The position numbers were made by a program, and so were the translations under genes. A stretch of DNA of 33,245 bases, taken from the NCBI GenBank assembly GCA_964650405.1, contig CAZYTO010000020.1, positions 1-33,245 of the forward strand. The letters are read 5' to 3'. Under the pieces are notes generated by a model. It was not told the DNA's origin. It saw nothing but the letters and a program-made list of their open reading frames with translations, and searched no databases. This DNA comes from CAZYTO01 sp964650405 (GTDB taxonomy: Bacteria; Acidobacteriota; Thermoanaerobaculia; Gp7-AA8). This document shows, piece after piece, positions 1-7,953 of this stretch (positions within the stretch are counted from its first letter, which is position 1; each line of letters starts with the position of its first letter).

Positions 1-1367
<1,367 letters not shown>

Positions 1368-1368
1368 T

Positions 1369-1463
1369 TCGCTGGTCGCTGGTCGCTGGTCGTTGGTTGC
1401 TGCTCGCTGTCCGTTGTTCGTTGTTCATCCGTCCTCACGAACAAAGACAACGACCAACGGACA
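1369..1463. repeat. Degenerate heptamer array with inverted arms
   Basis: Units of the type CGCTGGT drift into CGTTGTT from 1369 to 1426. The segment 1439-1463 is an imperfect reverse complement of 1408-1426 (TGTCCGTTGTTCGTTGTTC), so a transcript could fold into a long imperfect hairpin. The array directly abuts the methyltransferase start codon and occupies the place where its ribosome binding site would be. Related arrays occur at other gene borders in the first 13 kb. Confidence 0.8.
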
Positions 1464-1466
1464 ACG

Positions 1467-1500
1467 AAAAAAGGCCCCACGCCGGAATCGACGTGGGGCC
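1467..1500 (-). terminator. Intrinsic terminator in the leader of the methionine synthesis gene
   Basis: Read on the minus strand, a perfect 9-bp stem (GGCCCCACG / CGTGGGGCC) with a 10-nt loop is followed at once by six U. It lies about 30 nt downstream of the SAM-II-like aptamer and about 100 nt before the start codon. This is where the expression platform of a transcription-terminating riboswitch would sit. No separate antiterminator could be identified by eye. Confidence 0.8.
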
Positions 1501-1530
1501 ACGAAAAAAGCAGGTTTCGTCTGGCGGCGA

Positions 1531-1577
1531 TTTAGCTTTTTTTAAGCTGGTTGCAAGCGGCCCCAAATCAATCCAGC
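1531..1577 (-). promoter_or_regulatory. SAM-II-like (SAM_alpha) riboswitch aptamer
   Basis: On the minus strand the conserved SAM-II blocks occur in order. There is a 5-bp P1 (GCUGG...CCAGC), with UGAUUUG after its 5' arm and GCUUGCAACC running into its 3' arm, then UUAAAA and finally GCUAAA. A pseudoknot can be drawn between loop bases (GGC and GCUU) and downstream bases (GCC and AAGC). SAM-II aptamers bind S-adenosylmethionine and sit before methionine-pathway genes, as here. Two bases are inserted between P1 and UGAUUU relative to the versions I remember. The match was made by eye, not with a covariance model. Confidence 0.75.
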
Positions 1578-1714
1578 AGGTAGAGCGTAGGACTGAGGGG
1601 GGAGGGTTGTCAAACCGCCGAGGGCTCCTCGGCGAGCGCCTCTACCGCTCGTAGTCGCATAGCGCCCGCACCCGCCCACGGGGGTTCGGCACGACGCAGT
1701 CGTGCCCTACACCC

Positions 1715-1753
1715 CCTTCCAGCCTTTCAACCTTCCAGCCTTTCGGCCTTTCC
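1715..1753. repeat. Tandem CCTTCCAGCCTTTCAA-type repeat
   Basis: Two and a half copies of a 16-bp unit (CCTTCCAGCCTTTCAA, CCTTCCAGCCTTTCGG, CCTTTCC) lie upstream of the signal peptidase gene. The 18-nt segment just before them (GGCACGAC GCA GTCGTGCC) is a short perfect hairpin. The role is unknown. This is a different unit from the CGCTGGT-type arrays but occupies the same kind of gene-border position. Confidence 0.6.
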
Positions 1754-1846
1754 CCCACCCCGCTCGCCCCCATGCAATGCGCGCTCATTGCTTTGTGTTC
1801 ACGCCACCGAACCCGAACGACTCCGTCCGACAAGCGCTGACAAACG

Positions 1847-2512
1847 ATGAATCGCAAGAAGGTTTTCCAGGAAATCAAGGTCTTCGCCATCATGCTGCTG
1901 GTGATCTGCTCGCTCCGTTCGGCCCTGGCCGACTGGAACGACGTCCCCACCGGCTCGATGAAGCCGACCATCGAAGAAGGCGATCGGGTGGTCGTCAACA
2001 AGCTCGCCTACGACCTCAAGGTCCCCTTCACCACCTATGAGATCGCCAAGTGGGGAGATCCGAAGCGGGGCGACATCGTCGTCCTCTTCTCGCCGGTGGA
2101 CGGCACCCGCCTGGTCAAGCGCGTCATCGGCACGCCGGGAGACAAGGTGGAACTGCGCGAGAACCAGCTCTATGTGAACGGCCAACTGCAGAAGTGGAAG
2201 CCGATCGGTGCCGCCACGGATACGGACGAGAGCGGCGCCTTTGTCGTCGAGGAGCTGCTCTCCGGCCATCCGCACAAGGTCATGTTCATGCCGCCGGGCT
2301 TCCCCGCCATGCGCTCCTATCCCCTGACCACCGTCCCGGCCGGCTACTACTTCGTCATGGGCGACAACCGCGACAACAGCAACGACAGCCGTTACATCGG
2401 GCTGATCGAGCGCCACCGCATCGTCGGCCGCGCGCTGTGGGTGGCCTTCTCGTTCGACCGCCTGCACCACTACGCGCCGCGGTTCAGCCGCTGGGGCCAG
2501 AAGTTGAATTGA
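1847..2512 (+). CDS. lepB: Signal peptidase I
   Basis: Type I signal peptidase (family S26) of 221 aa, which removes signal peptides from exported preproteins at the membrane. An N-terminal hydrophobic segment (about residues 12-28) anchors it. Box B is PTGSMKPT with the nucleophile Ser37, box C is GDRVVVNK, box D is RLVKRVIGTPGD with the general base Lys91, and box E is GDNRDNSNDSR. All catalytic boxes are intact. It is a little shorter than E. coli LepB, as is usual for single-anchor forms. The ATG at 1847 leaves a normal short cytoplasmic head; no clear Shine-Dalgarno precedes it. It is transcribed away from the methyltransferase gene. A repeat array begins directly after the stop. Confidence 0.95.
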   Translation: MNRKKVFQEIKVFAIMLLVICSLRSALADWNDVPTGSMKPTIEEGDRVVVNKLAYDLKVPFTTYEIAKWGDPKRGDIVVLFSPVDGTRLVKRVIGTPGDKVELRENQLYVNGQLQKWKPIGAATDTDESGAFVVEELLSGHPHKVMFMPPGFPAMRSYPLTTVPAGYYFVMGDNRDNSNDSRYIGLIERHRIVGRALWVAFSFDRLHHYAPRFSRWGQKLN

Positions 2513-2613
2513 TTCGCTGATCGCTGGTCGCGGATCGCTGGTGGTTGATCTGGTAGTCGCTGGTCCCTTGTGACTGTTAGCTGGTCGCGGGATCGGCAGC
2601 CGCTGATCGTCGT
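2513..2613. repeat. Degenerate CGCTGGT / CGCTGAT array after lepB
   Basis: Starting right after the lepB stop, units such as TTCGCTGA, TCGCTGGT, CGCGGATCGCTGGT and AGTCGCTGGT recur with 7-8 bp spacing and many substitutions. The array fills the space between two convergent genes (lepB and the SRPBCC gene). No transposase or long inverted ends are present. Confidence 0.7.
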
Positions 2614-2619
2614 CGCTCC

Positions 2620-3123
2620 TCAGCCTCTCCCGAACTTCTTCTCCAGGCCGGCCAGGACGCCGTCGATGGTCACGGTGTAGCCGATGACGAAGCGGGCCAC
2701 GAAGCGGAAGAGCGGGTTGTAGATCTCGCCGTTTTCCGTGATGGTCACGTCGCAGGAATCGCCGGAGGCTGGGGCGAGCTGCCACGTCCAGGAGCCGCCG
2801 AAGGGCAGATTCCGGTCGGCGACCGTCGTGACCAGGCGATCGGGGGCGTGCTCTTCCGTCGCTTCGAGGGTGATGGCTTGGTTGTGGCTGTCGATCTCGC
2901 GCCACGTCCGGCGGCCGTCACGAGGCGGCAGCAGCTCCACCTTCACGTCACGCCAGGAAGGGTAGGCCTCGACGGCCGTGATGGCGGCCCACACCTGCTC
3001 GGGCCTGGCGTGGACCCGGCGCGTCCGGGTGGCGGTGTGCTTGACGGGGAGGAGGGCTCCGACGGCGAGGATGACGGCAATCAGGGCCAGCAGGACGCCG
3101 AGGATGATTAGAGACGTTTTCAT
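2620..3123 (-). CDS. Membrane-anchored SRPBCC-family (polyketide cyclase-like) protein
   Basis: 167 aa. Residues 4-26 form one N-terminal transmembrane helix (SLIILGVLLALIAVILAVGALL). The rest matches the START/SRPBCC fold: the opening strand HTATRTRRVHARPEQVWAAI, then VEAYPSWRDV, W-R-E-I-D, FGGSWTWQL, and a long C-terminal helix (FRFVARFVIGYTVTIDGVLAGLEKKF). These domains bind hydrophobic ligands; no substrate can be named. It is divergent from the rhodanese gene, with about 70 bp between the start codons, so the two promoters share that gap. Confidence 0.8.
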   Translation of the reverse strand: MKTSLIILGVLLALIAVILAVGALLPVKHTATRTRRVHARPEQVWAAITAVEAYPSWRDVKVELLPPRDGRRTWREIDSHNQAITLEATEEHAPDRLVTTVADRNLPFGGSWTWQLAPASGDSCDVTITENGEIYNPLFRFVARFVIGYTVTIDGVLAGLEKKFGRG

Positions 3124-3135
3124 GATGCGGGAACA

Positions 3136-3144
3136 TGCTAGCCT
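3136..3144 (+). promoter_or_regulatory. Possible -10 element (TGCTAGCCT) of the rhodanese genes
   Basis: TGCTAGCCT lies about 50 bp before the first rhodanese start. The same nonamer recurs just before both NHL-protein genes (14684-14692 and 23342-23350), which suggests a shared promoter hexamer TAGCCT with an upstream TGC. A TTTTCA about 16 bp further upstream could serve as the -35. The evidence is recurrence only. Confidence 0.35.
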
Positions 3145-3193
3145 GTTCCGGCAGTTTTCCGTCCCGACAGATCACCAAGGAGGCCCAGACGCC

Positions 3194-3763
3194 ATGCGCA
3201 AATGGCTCATCACGGCTGGAGGCTCGATGCTCGTTGCTTCGATCGCCTGCGGCCAGTACAAGACGAATCAGGCTCCGCCGCCCGCGGCGGTGACCCCGGC
3301 CCCGGCGGCAACGCCGGCCGCCGCAGCTCCCGCCACCCCGCCCCCGCCCATCATCAACACCGATCCGAACGAGGCCGCGCGCCGCATCATGCGCGACGAG
3401 GCCGTGAAGATGGTGAAGGACGGCAAGGCGGTCTGGGTCGACGTCCGCGGCAAGGACCAGTACGACATCGAGCACATCAAGGGCGCCATCAATTACCCGC
3501 TGCAGGACCTCGAGACCGACCTCGGAGCCGACAAGGCGGCGGCCAAGCTGCCCAAGAACAAGTTCCTGATCACCTACTGTGCTTGAATGAACGAGCATAC
3601 GAGCGCCCGGGCGGTGCTCGACATGAACGGAAAAGGCATTCAGAACACGGCCGCCCTTCTCGGCGGCTGGAACGGGTGGAAGTCGGCGGGACTTCCGACC
3701 GAAGGCAATCCGGCCGCAGCGGCCACGACTCCTCCACCTCCCGCCACTCCGAAGAAGAATTAG
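3194..3763 (+). CDS. Exported rhodanese-like protein, candidate selenoprotein (in-frame TGA = Sec131)
   Basis: A strong Shine-Dalgarno (AAGGAGG, 3177-3183) precedes ATG 3194. An N-terminal signal sequence (possibly lipoprotein-type, Cys19) and a Pro/Ala-rich linker lead to a rhodanese domain with VWVDVRGKDQYDIEHIKGA and the active-site strand LITYCA. The next codon is TGA (3584-3586). The same frame then continues for 59 codons with the domain's normal C-terminal half, including NEHTSARAVL and LLGGWNGWKSAGLP, to TAG 3761-3763. In the tandem paralogue downstream the same stretch reads LITYCACVEEHT, so the TGA aligns exactly with the second Cys of YCAC. A stem-loop follows at a distance suited to a bacterial SECIS. 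I read it as a 189-residue selenoprotein with a Cys-x-Sec motif. The alternatives are a nonsense mutation or a split gene restarting at ATG 3587. Confidence 0.75.
3584..3620 (+). promoter_or_regulatory. Candidate bacterial SECIS: UGA plus downstream stem-loop
   Basis: The UGA at 3584-3586 is followed after 13 nt by a perfect 8-bp hairpin, CGAGCGCC / GGUGCUCG (3600-3607 with 3613-3620, one G-U pair). It is closed by a five-base loop CGGGC whose second base is G. In bacteria SelB binds a hairpin just 3' of the UGA inside the coding region, with a loop G roughly 16-37 nt away; here it is 23 nt. The hairpin lies within rhodanese coding sequence. The fit was made by eye. Confidence 0.6.
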
Positions 3764-3774
3764 TCAGGAACCTG

Positions 3775-4275
3775 ATGCGGAAACTCGTCCTCACGGCCAC
3801 CGTCGCTGCCCTTGGCGCGACGGTGGCGTTTGCCCAGTACAAAGTCCCTAGCAGCGGCACCGGCCATATCGGCTTGCCGCAGCAGGGGAACTCCGGTCCG
3901 CTGCAGATCACCACGGCGAACCAGCAGCCCCAGTCCATCTCCCAGGCCCCGCGCATCGGACGCGCCGAGGCCCAGAAGCTGGTCAAGAGCGGCAAGGCCG
4001 TCTACATCGACGTGCGCCCCCGGGAGACATACGACAAGGGCCACCTGCCGGGCGCCCTCAGCATCCCGGGAAGCCAGCTCCTCTACCGCCTGCAGGAACT
4101 GCCGCCGAAGAAGATGCTCATCACGTACTGCGCCTGTGTGGAAGAGCACACGGCGGCCGTGGCGGTTCTGAACCTCGAGGCTCACAACATCAAGAACGCC
4201 GCGGCCCTCACCGGCGGCTGGAATGATTGGAAGGCCGCCGGTCTGCCCATCGAAGTCACCGGCGCCCCGCACTGA
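3775..4275 (+). CDS. Exported rhodanese-like protein with CxC active site (Cys paralogue of the upstream gene)
   Basis: 166 aa. The signal peptide (MRKLVLTATVAALGATVAFA, cleavage before Q21) directs export. The rhodanese domain carries KAVYIDVRPRETYDKGHLPGA and the active-site loop LITYCACVEEHTAAVAV, then LTGGWNDWKAAGLP. The first Cys of YCAC is the expected catalytic residue, and the second makes a CxC pair suited to redox or persulfide chemistry. The gene starts 11 bp after the stop of the upstream rhodanese, with AGGAA just before ATG 3775, so the two are probably co-transcribed. It is a tandem duplicate of the upstream gene with Cys where that gene has TGA. The substrate is unknown; a sulfur-transfer or thiol-redox role in the periplasm is an inference. 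Confidence 0.88.
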   Translation: MRKLVLTATVAALGATVAFAQYKVPSSGTGHIGLPQQGNSGPLQITTANQQPQSISQAPRIGRAEAQKLVKSGKAVYIDVRPRETYDKGHLPGALSIPGSQLLYRLQELPPKKMLITYCACVEEHTAAVAVLNLEAHNIKNAAALTGGWNDWKAAGLPIEVTGAPH

Positions 4276-4346
4276 GCCCGGGAAGAGCGGCCCGGAAACG
4301 TGTGCCTTCCGGTTACGTATGAGAGAGTTGCGGTAGGGAGGCTCTC

Positions 4347-4709
4347 ATGCGAGACCAGGTGAACGTTCTGGGCTGGCTCTTCATCGCCTTCGGCGTGATC
4401 ACGATCATCGTGGCGTTGTGCGTCTTCGCCATCGTGACCGGCAGCGGCATGGCCAGCGGCGATCACACGGCGGTTCTGATCACCGGCACCGTCGGTACGG
4501 CCATCCTCGTCTTCCTGATCATCCTGGCCCTGCCCAACCTGATCACGGGCTGGGGCCTGCTCAAGCTCCGCCCCTGGGCGCGCATCCTCGCCCTCATCCT
4601 GGCCGCACTCCACGTCTTCGCCTTCCCCTTCGGCACGCTGCTCTGCGTCTACGCGTTCTACGTGCTGCTGAAGGACGAAGCGGTCCGGCTGTTCCAGTAC
4701 GGGTACTGA
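4347..4709 (+). CDS. Small integral membrane protein, function unknown
   Basis: 120 aa, mostly hydrophobic. Candidate transmembrane segments lie at about residues 7-31, 43-66 and 76-107 (the last may be two helices), with a short charged tail KDEAVRLFQYGY. The start ATG 4347 follows GTAGGGAGG at good spacing. Its layout resembles small uncharacterised four-helix membrane proteins, but I do not recognise a named family. It lies 71 bp after the second rhodanese and could share its transcript. A repeat array begins right after the stop. Confidence 0.8.
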   Translation: MRDQVNVLGWLFIAFGVITIIVALCVFAIVTGSGMASGDHTAVLITGTVGTAILVFLIILALPNLITGWGLLKLRPWARILALILAALHVFAFPFGTLLCVYAFYVLLKDEAVRLFQYGY

Positions 4710-4752
4710 AGATTCGCTTAATCGCTTAATCGCTTATTCGCGTAGTCGCTCC
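4710..4752. repeat. CGCTTAAT octamer array
   Basis: Directly after a stop codon come CGCTTAAT, CGCTTAAT, CGCTTATT and CGCGTAGT, an 8-bp period with increasing drift. The array fills the gap between two convergent genes. It resembles the GCGACTAA array at 10646-10680. Confidence 0.75.
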
Positions 4753-4755
4753 CCC

Positions 4756-5091
4756 TCACCGCCCCACCACCTTCGTCCGGATCGGGGTGAACTTGTTCTC
4801 CTTGCCGAAGTGGCCGGCCAGATAGGCGATGATGACCGGCTTGTCCGCCTCGGAGACGGTCGCGCCCCAACGCATCATCTTTTCGACGGTGGCGGTCCAC
4901 TGCTTCTCGGTGAGCTGCTGCTGCATGAGCATGTCGGCGGAGTGGCAGCGGTAGCAGGCCGCCTCGGTCTGCGACTTTCCCTTGCCGTCGGGAAGGGTGT
5001 GGAACTGCGTGCCGAGCTTCGGCAGCGGTTTCGTCGCACCGAGGGATGCCAGAGCGATGGTGAGCACGAGGACGAGGAGAGTGCGCTTCAT
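4756..5091 (-). CDS. Small c-type cytochrome, SorB-like subunit
   Basis: 111 aa. The signal peptide (MKRTLLVLVLTIALASLGA) is followed by one heme-binding motif, CYRCH, with downstream Met residues (SADMLM, EKMMRWG) that could supply the axial ligand. The start ATG overlaps the stop of the preceding molybdopterin gene (ATGA), indicating translational coupling. The length, single heme and coupling to a sulfite-oxidase-like protein match the electron-accepting subunit of periplasmic sulfite dehydrogenase. The pairing is inferred from context. Confidence 0.85.
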   Translation of the reverse strand: MKRTLLVLVLTIALASLGATKPLPKLGTQFHTLPDGKGKSQTEAACYRCHSADMLMQQQLTEKQWTATVEKMMRWGATVSEADKPVIIAYLAGHFGKENKFTPIRTKVVGR

Positions 5092-6230
5092 GCCCTCACC
5101 TCGACCTCGGCCGCGTGCCAGGAGTTGAAGAAGTAGCCGCTGGGATTCCAGACCGATTCGCGCGGCTGGACGGCGCCGCGCGAATCGGTGGCGCGCGCCA
5201 CGAGCGTCGTCTTCCCCGGTTTGGCCGGCGTCCAGGAAAGGGACCATCGCCGCCACGCCCAGGGGTCGTGGCGCGGATCGAGCGTCGCGTCATGCCAGGT
5301 GGCGCCGTCGTCGTCGCTCACCTCGACTTTCGCGATGTCCGGCGCGCCGCTGAAGGCGAAGCCGGCGATCGTCGCCGTCTTTCCGGCCCGGGCGTGCTTC
5401 GGAGCGGTGGTGATGTTCGATTTCACGAAGAGCTCCGTGACCGGCTGCATCTCCTCCGGCTTCACCGGCACTCCGGGCGCTCCCGGGCTCACCGGATAGC
5501 GATAGGCCGTCTCCATGTAGAAGCCTTTGGCCGGTTCTGTCTGGGGAGAAAGGCGGATGACCCACTTCATCCAGTGGTCGCCGGCCCATCCGGGAACGAC
5601 CAGCCGGAGGGGTGCGCCGTGAACGATCGGTAACGGCTCGCCGTTCATCTCCCATGCAAGAATGGAATCTTCCAGCGCTTTTTTCATCTCGATCGAACGG
5701 TGGAACGGGGGGACCTTGTCCGGCGGATCGTCCGAGCCAAATGTATGTAAATGCAGGGCTGTATCCTTGACCTGGGCAGCCTGGAGGACGTCGCGGACGC
5801 GGACGCCGCGCCACTTCGCGTTGCCGACGGCACCGAATTGCCACTGGACACCGGGGACCGTAGGCGTGTAGAGTCCCCGACCGTTGCCTGCACATTGCAG
5901 GACGCACGTGACGTCAGTCACGGGCAGTTTTCGCAAATCTGCGAGACTGAAAGCCGTTGGTTTCTCCACTTCGCCGTCTACCGTCAAACGCCATGTTTTG
6001 AGGTCGGGAGTGCGCGGGATCCAGTGGCTGCGGACGAAGAACAACTCGTTCGGTGTGAGGTAATCAGTCAACAGCTCCAGCGGCGTCTCCGCATCGACGG
6101 CATAGCCGTTCATCTGCAGCATGTGCCCACCCGCTCGACGCGCGTGCGTTTGGGCGGCGGCGGCCAGTGCTGACGGAGCGAGAGACGCGGCAGCAGAGAG
6201 AGCAAGGAAACGTCGACGATCGACAGACAT
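5088..6230 (-). CDS. Molybdopterin-dependent sulfite oxidase-like protein (SorA-like), Tat-exported
   Basis: 380 aa. The N-terminus MSVDRRRFLALSAAASLAPSA is a twin-arginine signal peptide, so the protein is probably folded with cofactor and exported. The oxidoreductase molybdopterin-binding domain follows (NELFFVRSHWIPRTPD, TWRLTVDGEVEKP). The molybdenum ligand Cys is in VTCVLQCAGNGRG. The segment GAPLRLVVPGWAGDHWMKWV is also typical. The C-terminal part is the Mo-co dimerisation domain (VEVSDDDGATWHDA, WSLSWTPAKPGKTTL). The likely reaction is sulfite to sulfate, with electrons passed to the coupled c-type cytochrome. The start at 6230 is chosen because it begins the Tat signal; an ATG at 6236 is also possible. 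It overlaps the divergent gene's first ATG, so one of the two starts must lie further in. Confidence 0.9.
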   Translation of the reverse strand: MSVDRRRFLALSAAASLAPSALAAAAQTHARRAGGHMLQMNGYAVDAETPLELLTDYLTPNELFFVRSHWIPRTPDLKTWRLTVDGEVEKPTAFSLADLRKLPVTDVTCVLQCAGNGRGLYTPTVPGVQWQFGAVGNAKWRGVRVRDVLQAAQVKDTALHLHTFGSDDPPDKVPPFHRSIEMKKALEDSILAWEMNGEPLPIVHGAPLRLVVPGWAGDHWMKWVIRLSPQTEPAKGFYMETAYRYPVSPGAPGVPVKPEEMQPVTELFVKSNITTAPKHARAGKTATIAGFAFSGAPDIAKVEVSDDDGATWHDATLDPRHDPWAWRRWSLSWTPAKPGKTTLVARATDSRGAVQPRESVWNPSGYFFNSWHAAEVEVRA

Positions 6231-7197
6231 GACCATGAGTTTATCGCTGTGCTTACCACATTCGACCCTGAACTGCGCGGAATGCGCGGAAAAGATCTCG
6301 TCCGCCGTCAATCACTTGGTGGAGGTTCCCCGCAAGCTGGTCCGTGTTTTGCCCTACGCCGTCAACCAGATGAAGCGCGAGCGCGCCAAGGAAACGGGAA
6401 GGCCGTGTAAAGACGACTTTCGAGTCATCTGCACGTGCCAGGTCCACGCGCGCCGCGAGCGCTCGTGGTGGCGGCGGGGAATCCGCGTCGTGCGGAATGC
6501 CTCGACGCGCACCCGCAGCGTGGCCCTGCTGGTCGGACTTCCGCTCGTCTTCGGTGCGGGCTGGGTGCCGCTGGAGACGATCAACAACTACACGTCGGTG
6601 GCGCGCAATCTCACGCCGCCGGTGTCGCACGTGCGCGACCTGGTCACGCCGACGTTCCACATCTTCACCACGGCCCGCGTGCGCCGCGATTTCCTGAGCG
6701 CGCGACCGGAAGCGCAGACGATGACGCTGGAGATCACGAAGGAAGCGTTCTTCCGCGCCCACGTGCCGTACGGCGCGATCATCTACCGCGAAGCACGGCG
6801 CAACAACCTGCCTCCGGAGCTGGTGGCGGCGGTCGTGGAGTCGGAGAGCGATTTCCGCCCGCGGCTGCAGTCGAACAAGAACGCCCTCGGCCTCATGCAG
6901 ATCGTGCCGGAGACGGGACGTCTCATGGGCGCGGAGAATCTCTTCAATCCGGAAGAGAACATCGCCGCAGGGACGAAGTACCTTCGCTATCTCTTCGACC
7001 GTTTCGGCGATGAGAAGCTCGTGCTGGCCGCCTACAACGCCGGTGAGGGAAACATCGAGCGCTTCGGCGGCGTACCGCCGTTCCCGGAGACGCTCACCTA
7101 CCTCGAGCGCGTCGCCCAGCGCCGCACGGAATACGCCCAGCGGGTGCGCGGCAACTTCCTGGCCTCGTCGAAGATGAACACGGCTGTGGCGCAGTAA
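6229..7197 (+). CDS. Membrane-anchored lytic transglycosylase (SLT domain)
   Basis: A C-terminal SLT domain (about residues 180-310 of the longest reading) cleaves peptidoglycan glycan strands. It has VVESESDFRPRLQS with the probable catalytic Glu206, NALGLMQIVPETG, NIAAGTKYLRYL and LVLAAYNAGEGNIERFGGVPPF, all family hallmarks. One hydrophobic segment (about 97-114) probably anchors it. The N-terminal 70-80 residues are Cys-rich (CAEC, CTC) and charged, and I do not recognise them. The start is uncertain: ATG 6229 sits on top of the divergent sorA-like start and has no good Shine-Dalgarno, while ATG 6370 gives a protein still containing the anchor and SLT domain. The codon pattern before 6370 still looks coding. 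Confidence 0.85.
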   Translation: MTMSLSLCLPHSTLNCAECAEKISSAVNHLVEVPRKLVRVLPYAVNQMKRERAKETGRPCKDDFRVICTCQVHARRERSWWRRGIRVVRNASTRTRSVALLVGLPLVFGAGWVPLETINNYTSVARNLTPPVSHVRDLVTPTFHIFTTARVRRDFLSARPEAQTMTLEITKEAFFRAHVPYGAIIYREARRNNLPPELVAAVVESESDFRPRLQSNKNALGLMQIVPETGRLMGAENLFNPEENIAAGTKYLRYLFDRFGDEKLVLAAYNAGEGNIERFGGVPPFPETLTYLERVAQRRTEYAQRVRGNFLASSKMNTAVAQ

Positions 7198-7314
7198 GCC
7201 GGAGTGGTGGACGGACGGGAACCTCCCGTCCTCCACTGCGGATCTCGTTCTGGGCCCAATCGAAGCGCGAGGCCTTGTCTCACCCGGCACCGAGGACGGC
7301 TACAATGCGCCGGC

Positions 7315-7953
7315 ATGGAGCGCCCGCAAGAGCGCCGCGAGTTCCAGCGGCTGAATCTCGAACCACCTATCCCGGCGACCCTTGGTCTCGTCGCTGTATC
7401 CATTCTGGAGATCGGTGTGCTCGGCGCGCGCGTCCACCACACCGCGCCCGTCGACGCCCACAAGACGGAGCTGCACTTCCGTCATCACGATCACGAGATC
7501 TCGCTGAAGTGCGAGCTCGTGCGCACGAGCGAGAAGCACGATGCGTACTCCGGCACCGAATTCGAGTCCGGCCTTCGTTTCGTGGCCGCGGTGGCAGCCT
7601 CGGGTGACCGCCTGCGCGAGATGCTGAGCGAGCTGGTCACGGCCGAGCTCGAGCGCCGCCGCGACCTGTCGATGCGCGGCATCGGGCCCGCCGTCGACGG
7701 CGATCGCACCGTACGGGGGAAGGACGCCGGCTACCTCTGCTACCGGCTCGACAAGGACGGCTGGTCGCGGCACCGCGTCTTTCTTCCCGAGCAGCCCTCC
7801 GTGGGCTTCACCGTGGCCCGGTCCGTCGAAAGCGAGGAAATGCGGCGGCTCTGCGCCGTGTACGAAGCGAGCGACGAGGAAGGGCGGCGGCTCATCCGCC
7901 TCTTCGCCGAGCTCTCGATCAGCGACGCGCTGCAGATTCCGCCGGTCGCGTAG
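7315..7953 (+). CDS. PilZ-like domain protein, paralogue 1
   Basis: 212 aa. The N-terminal part resembles PilZ: RREFQRL supplies the Arg-rich c-di-GMP motif. The second motif (normally D/N-x-S-x-x-G) is degraded to ILEIGVLG. The C-terminal part (about 105-212) has no named domain but is shared with the gene at 10001, including DEGRRLIRLFAELS near the end. A probable -10 (TACAAT) lies about 10 bp upstream of ATG 7315, so the leader is very short. It converges with the sensor kinase and overlaps it by 35 bp. Loss of the second motif means c-di-GMP binding is doubtful. Confidence 0.75.
   Translation: MERPQERREFQRLNLEPPIPATLGLVAVSILEIGVLGARVHHTAPVDAHKTELHFRHHDHEISLKCELVRTSEKHDAYSGTEFESGLRFVAAVAASGDRLREMLSELVTAELERRRDLSMRGIGPAVDGDRTVRGKDAGYLCYRLDKDGWSRHRVFLPEQPSVGFTVARSVESEEMRRLCAVYEASDEEGRRLIRLFAELSISDALQIPPVA

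Noticed and set aside
3587..3763. Separate small gene starting at ATG 3587 directly after the TGA
   Set aside because: It would encode only the C-terminal half of a rhodanese fold, has no ribosome binding site of its own, and is exactly in frame. Sec read-through explains it better, though coupled restart is not excluded.
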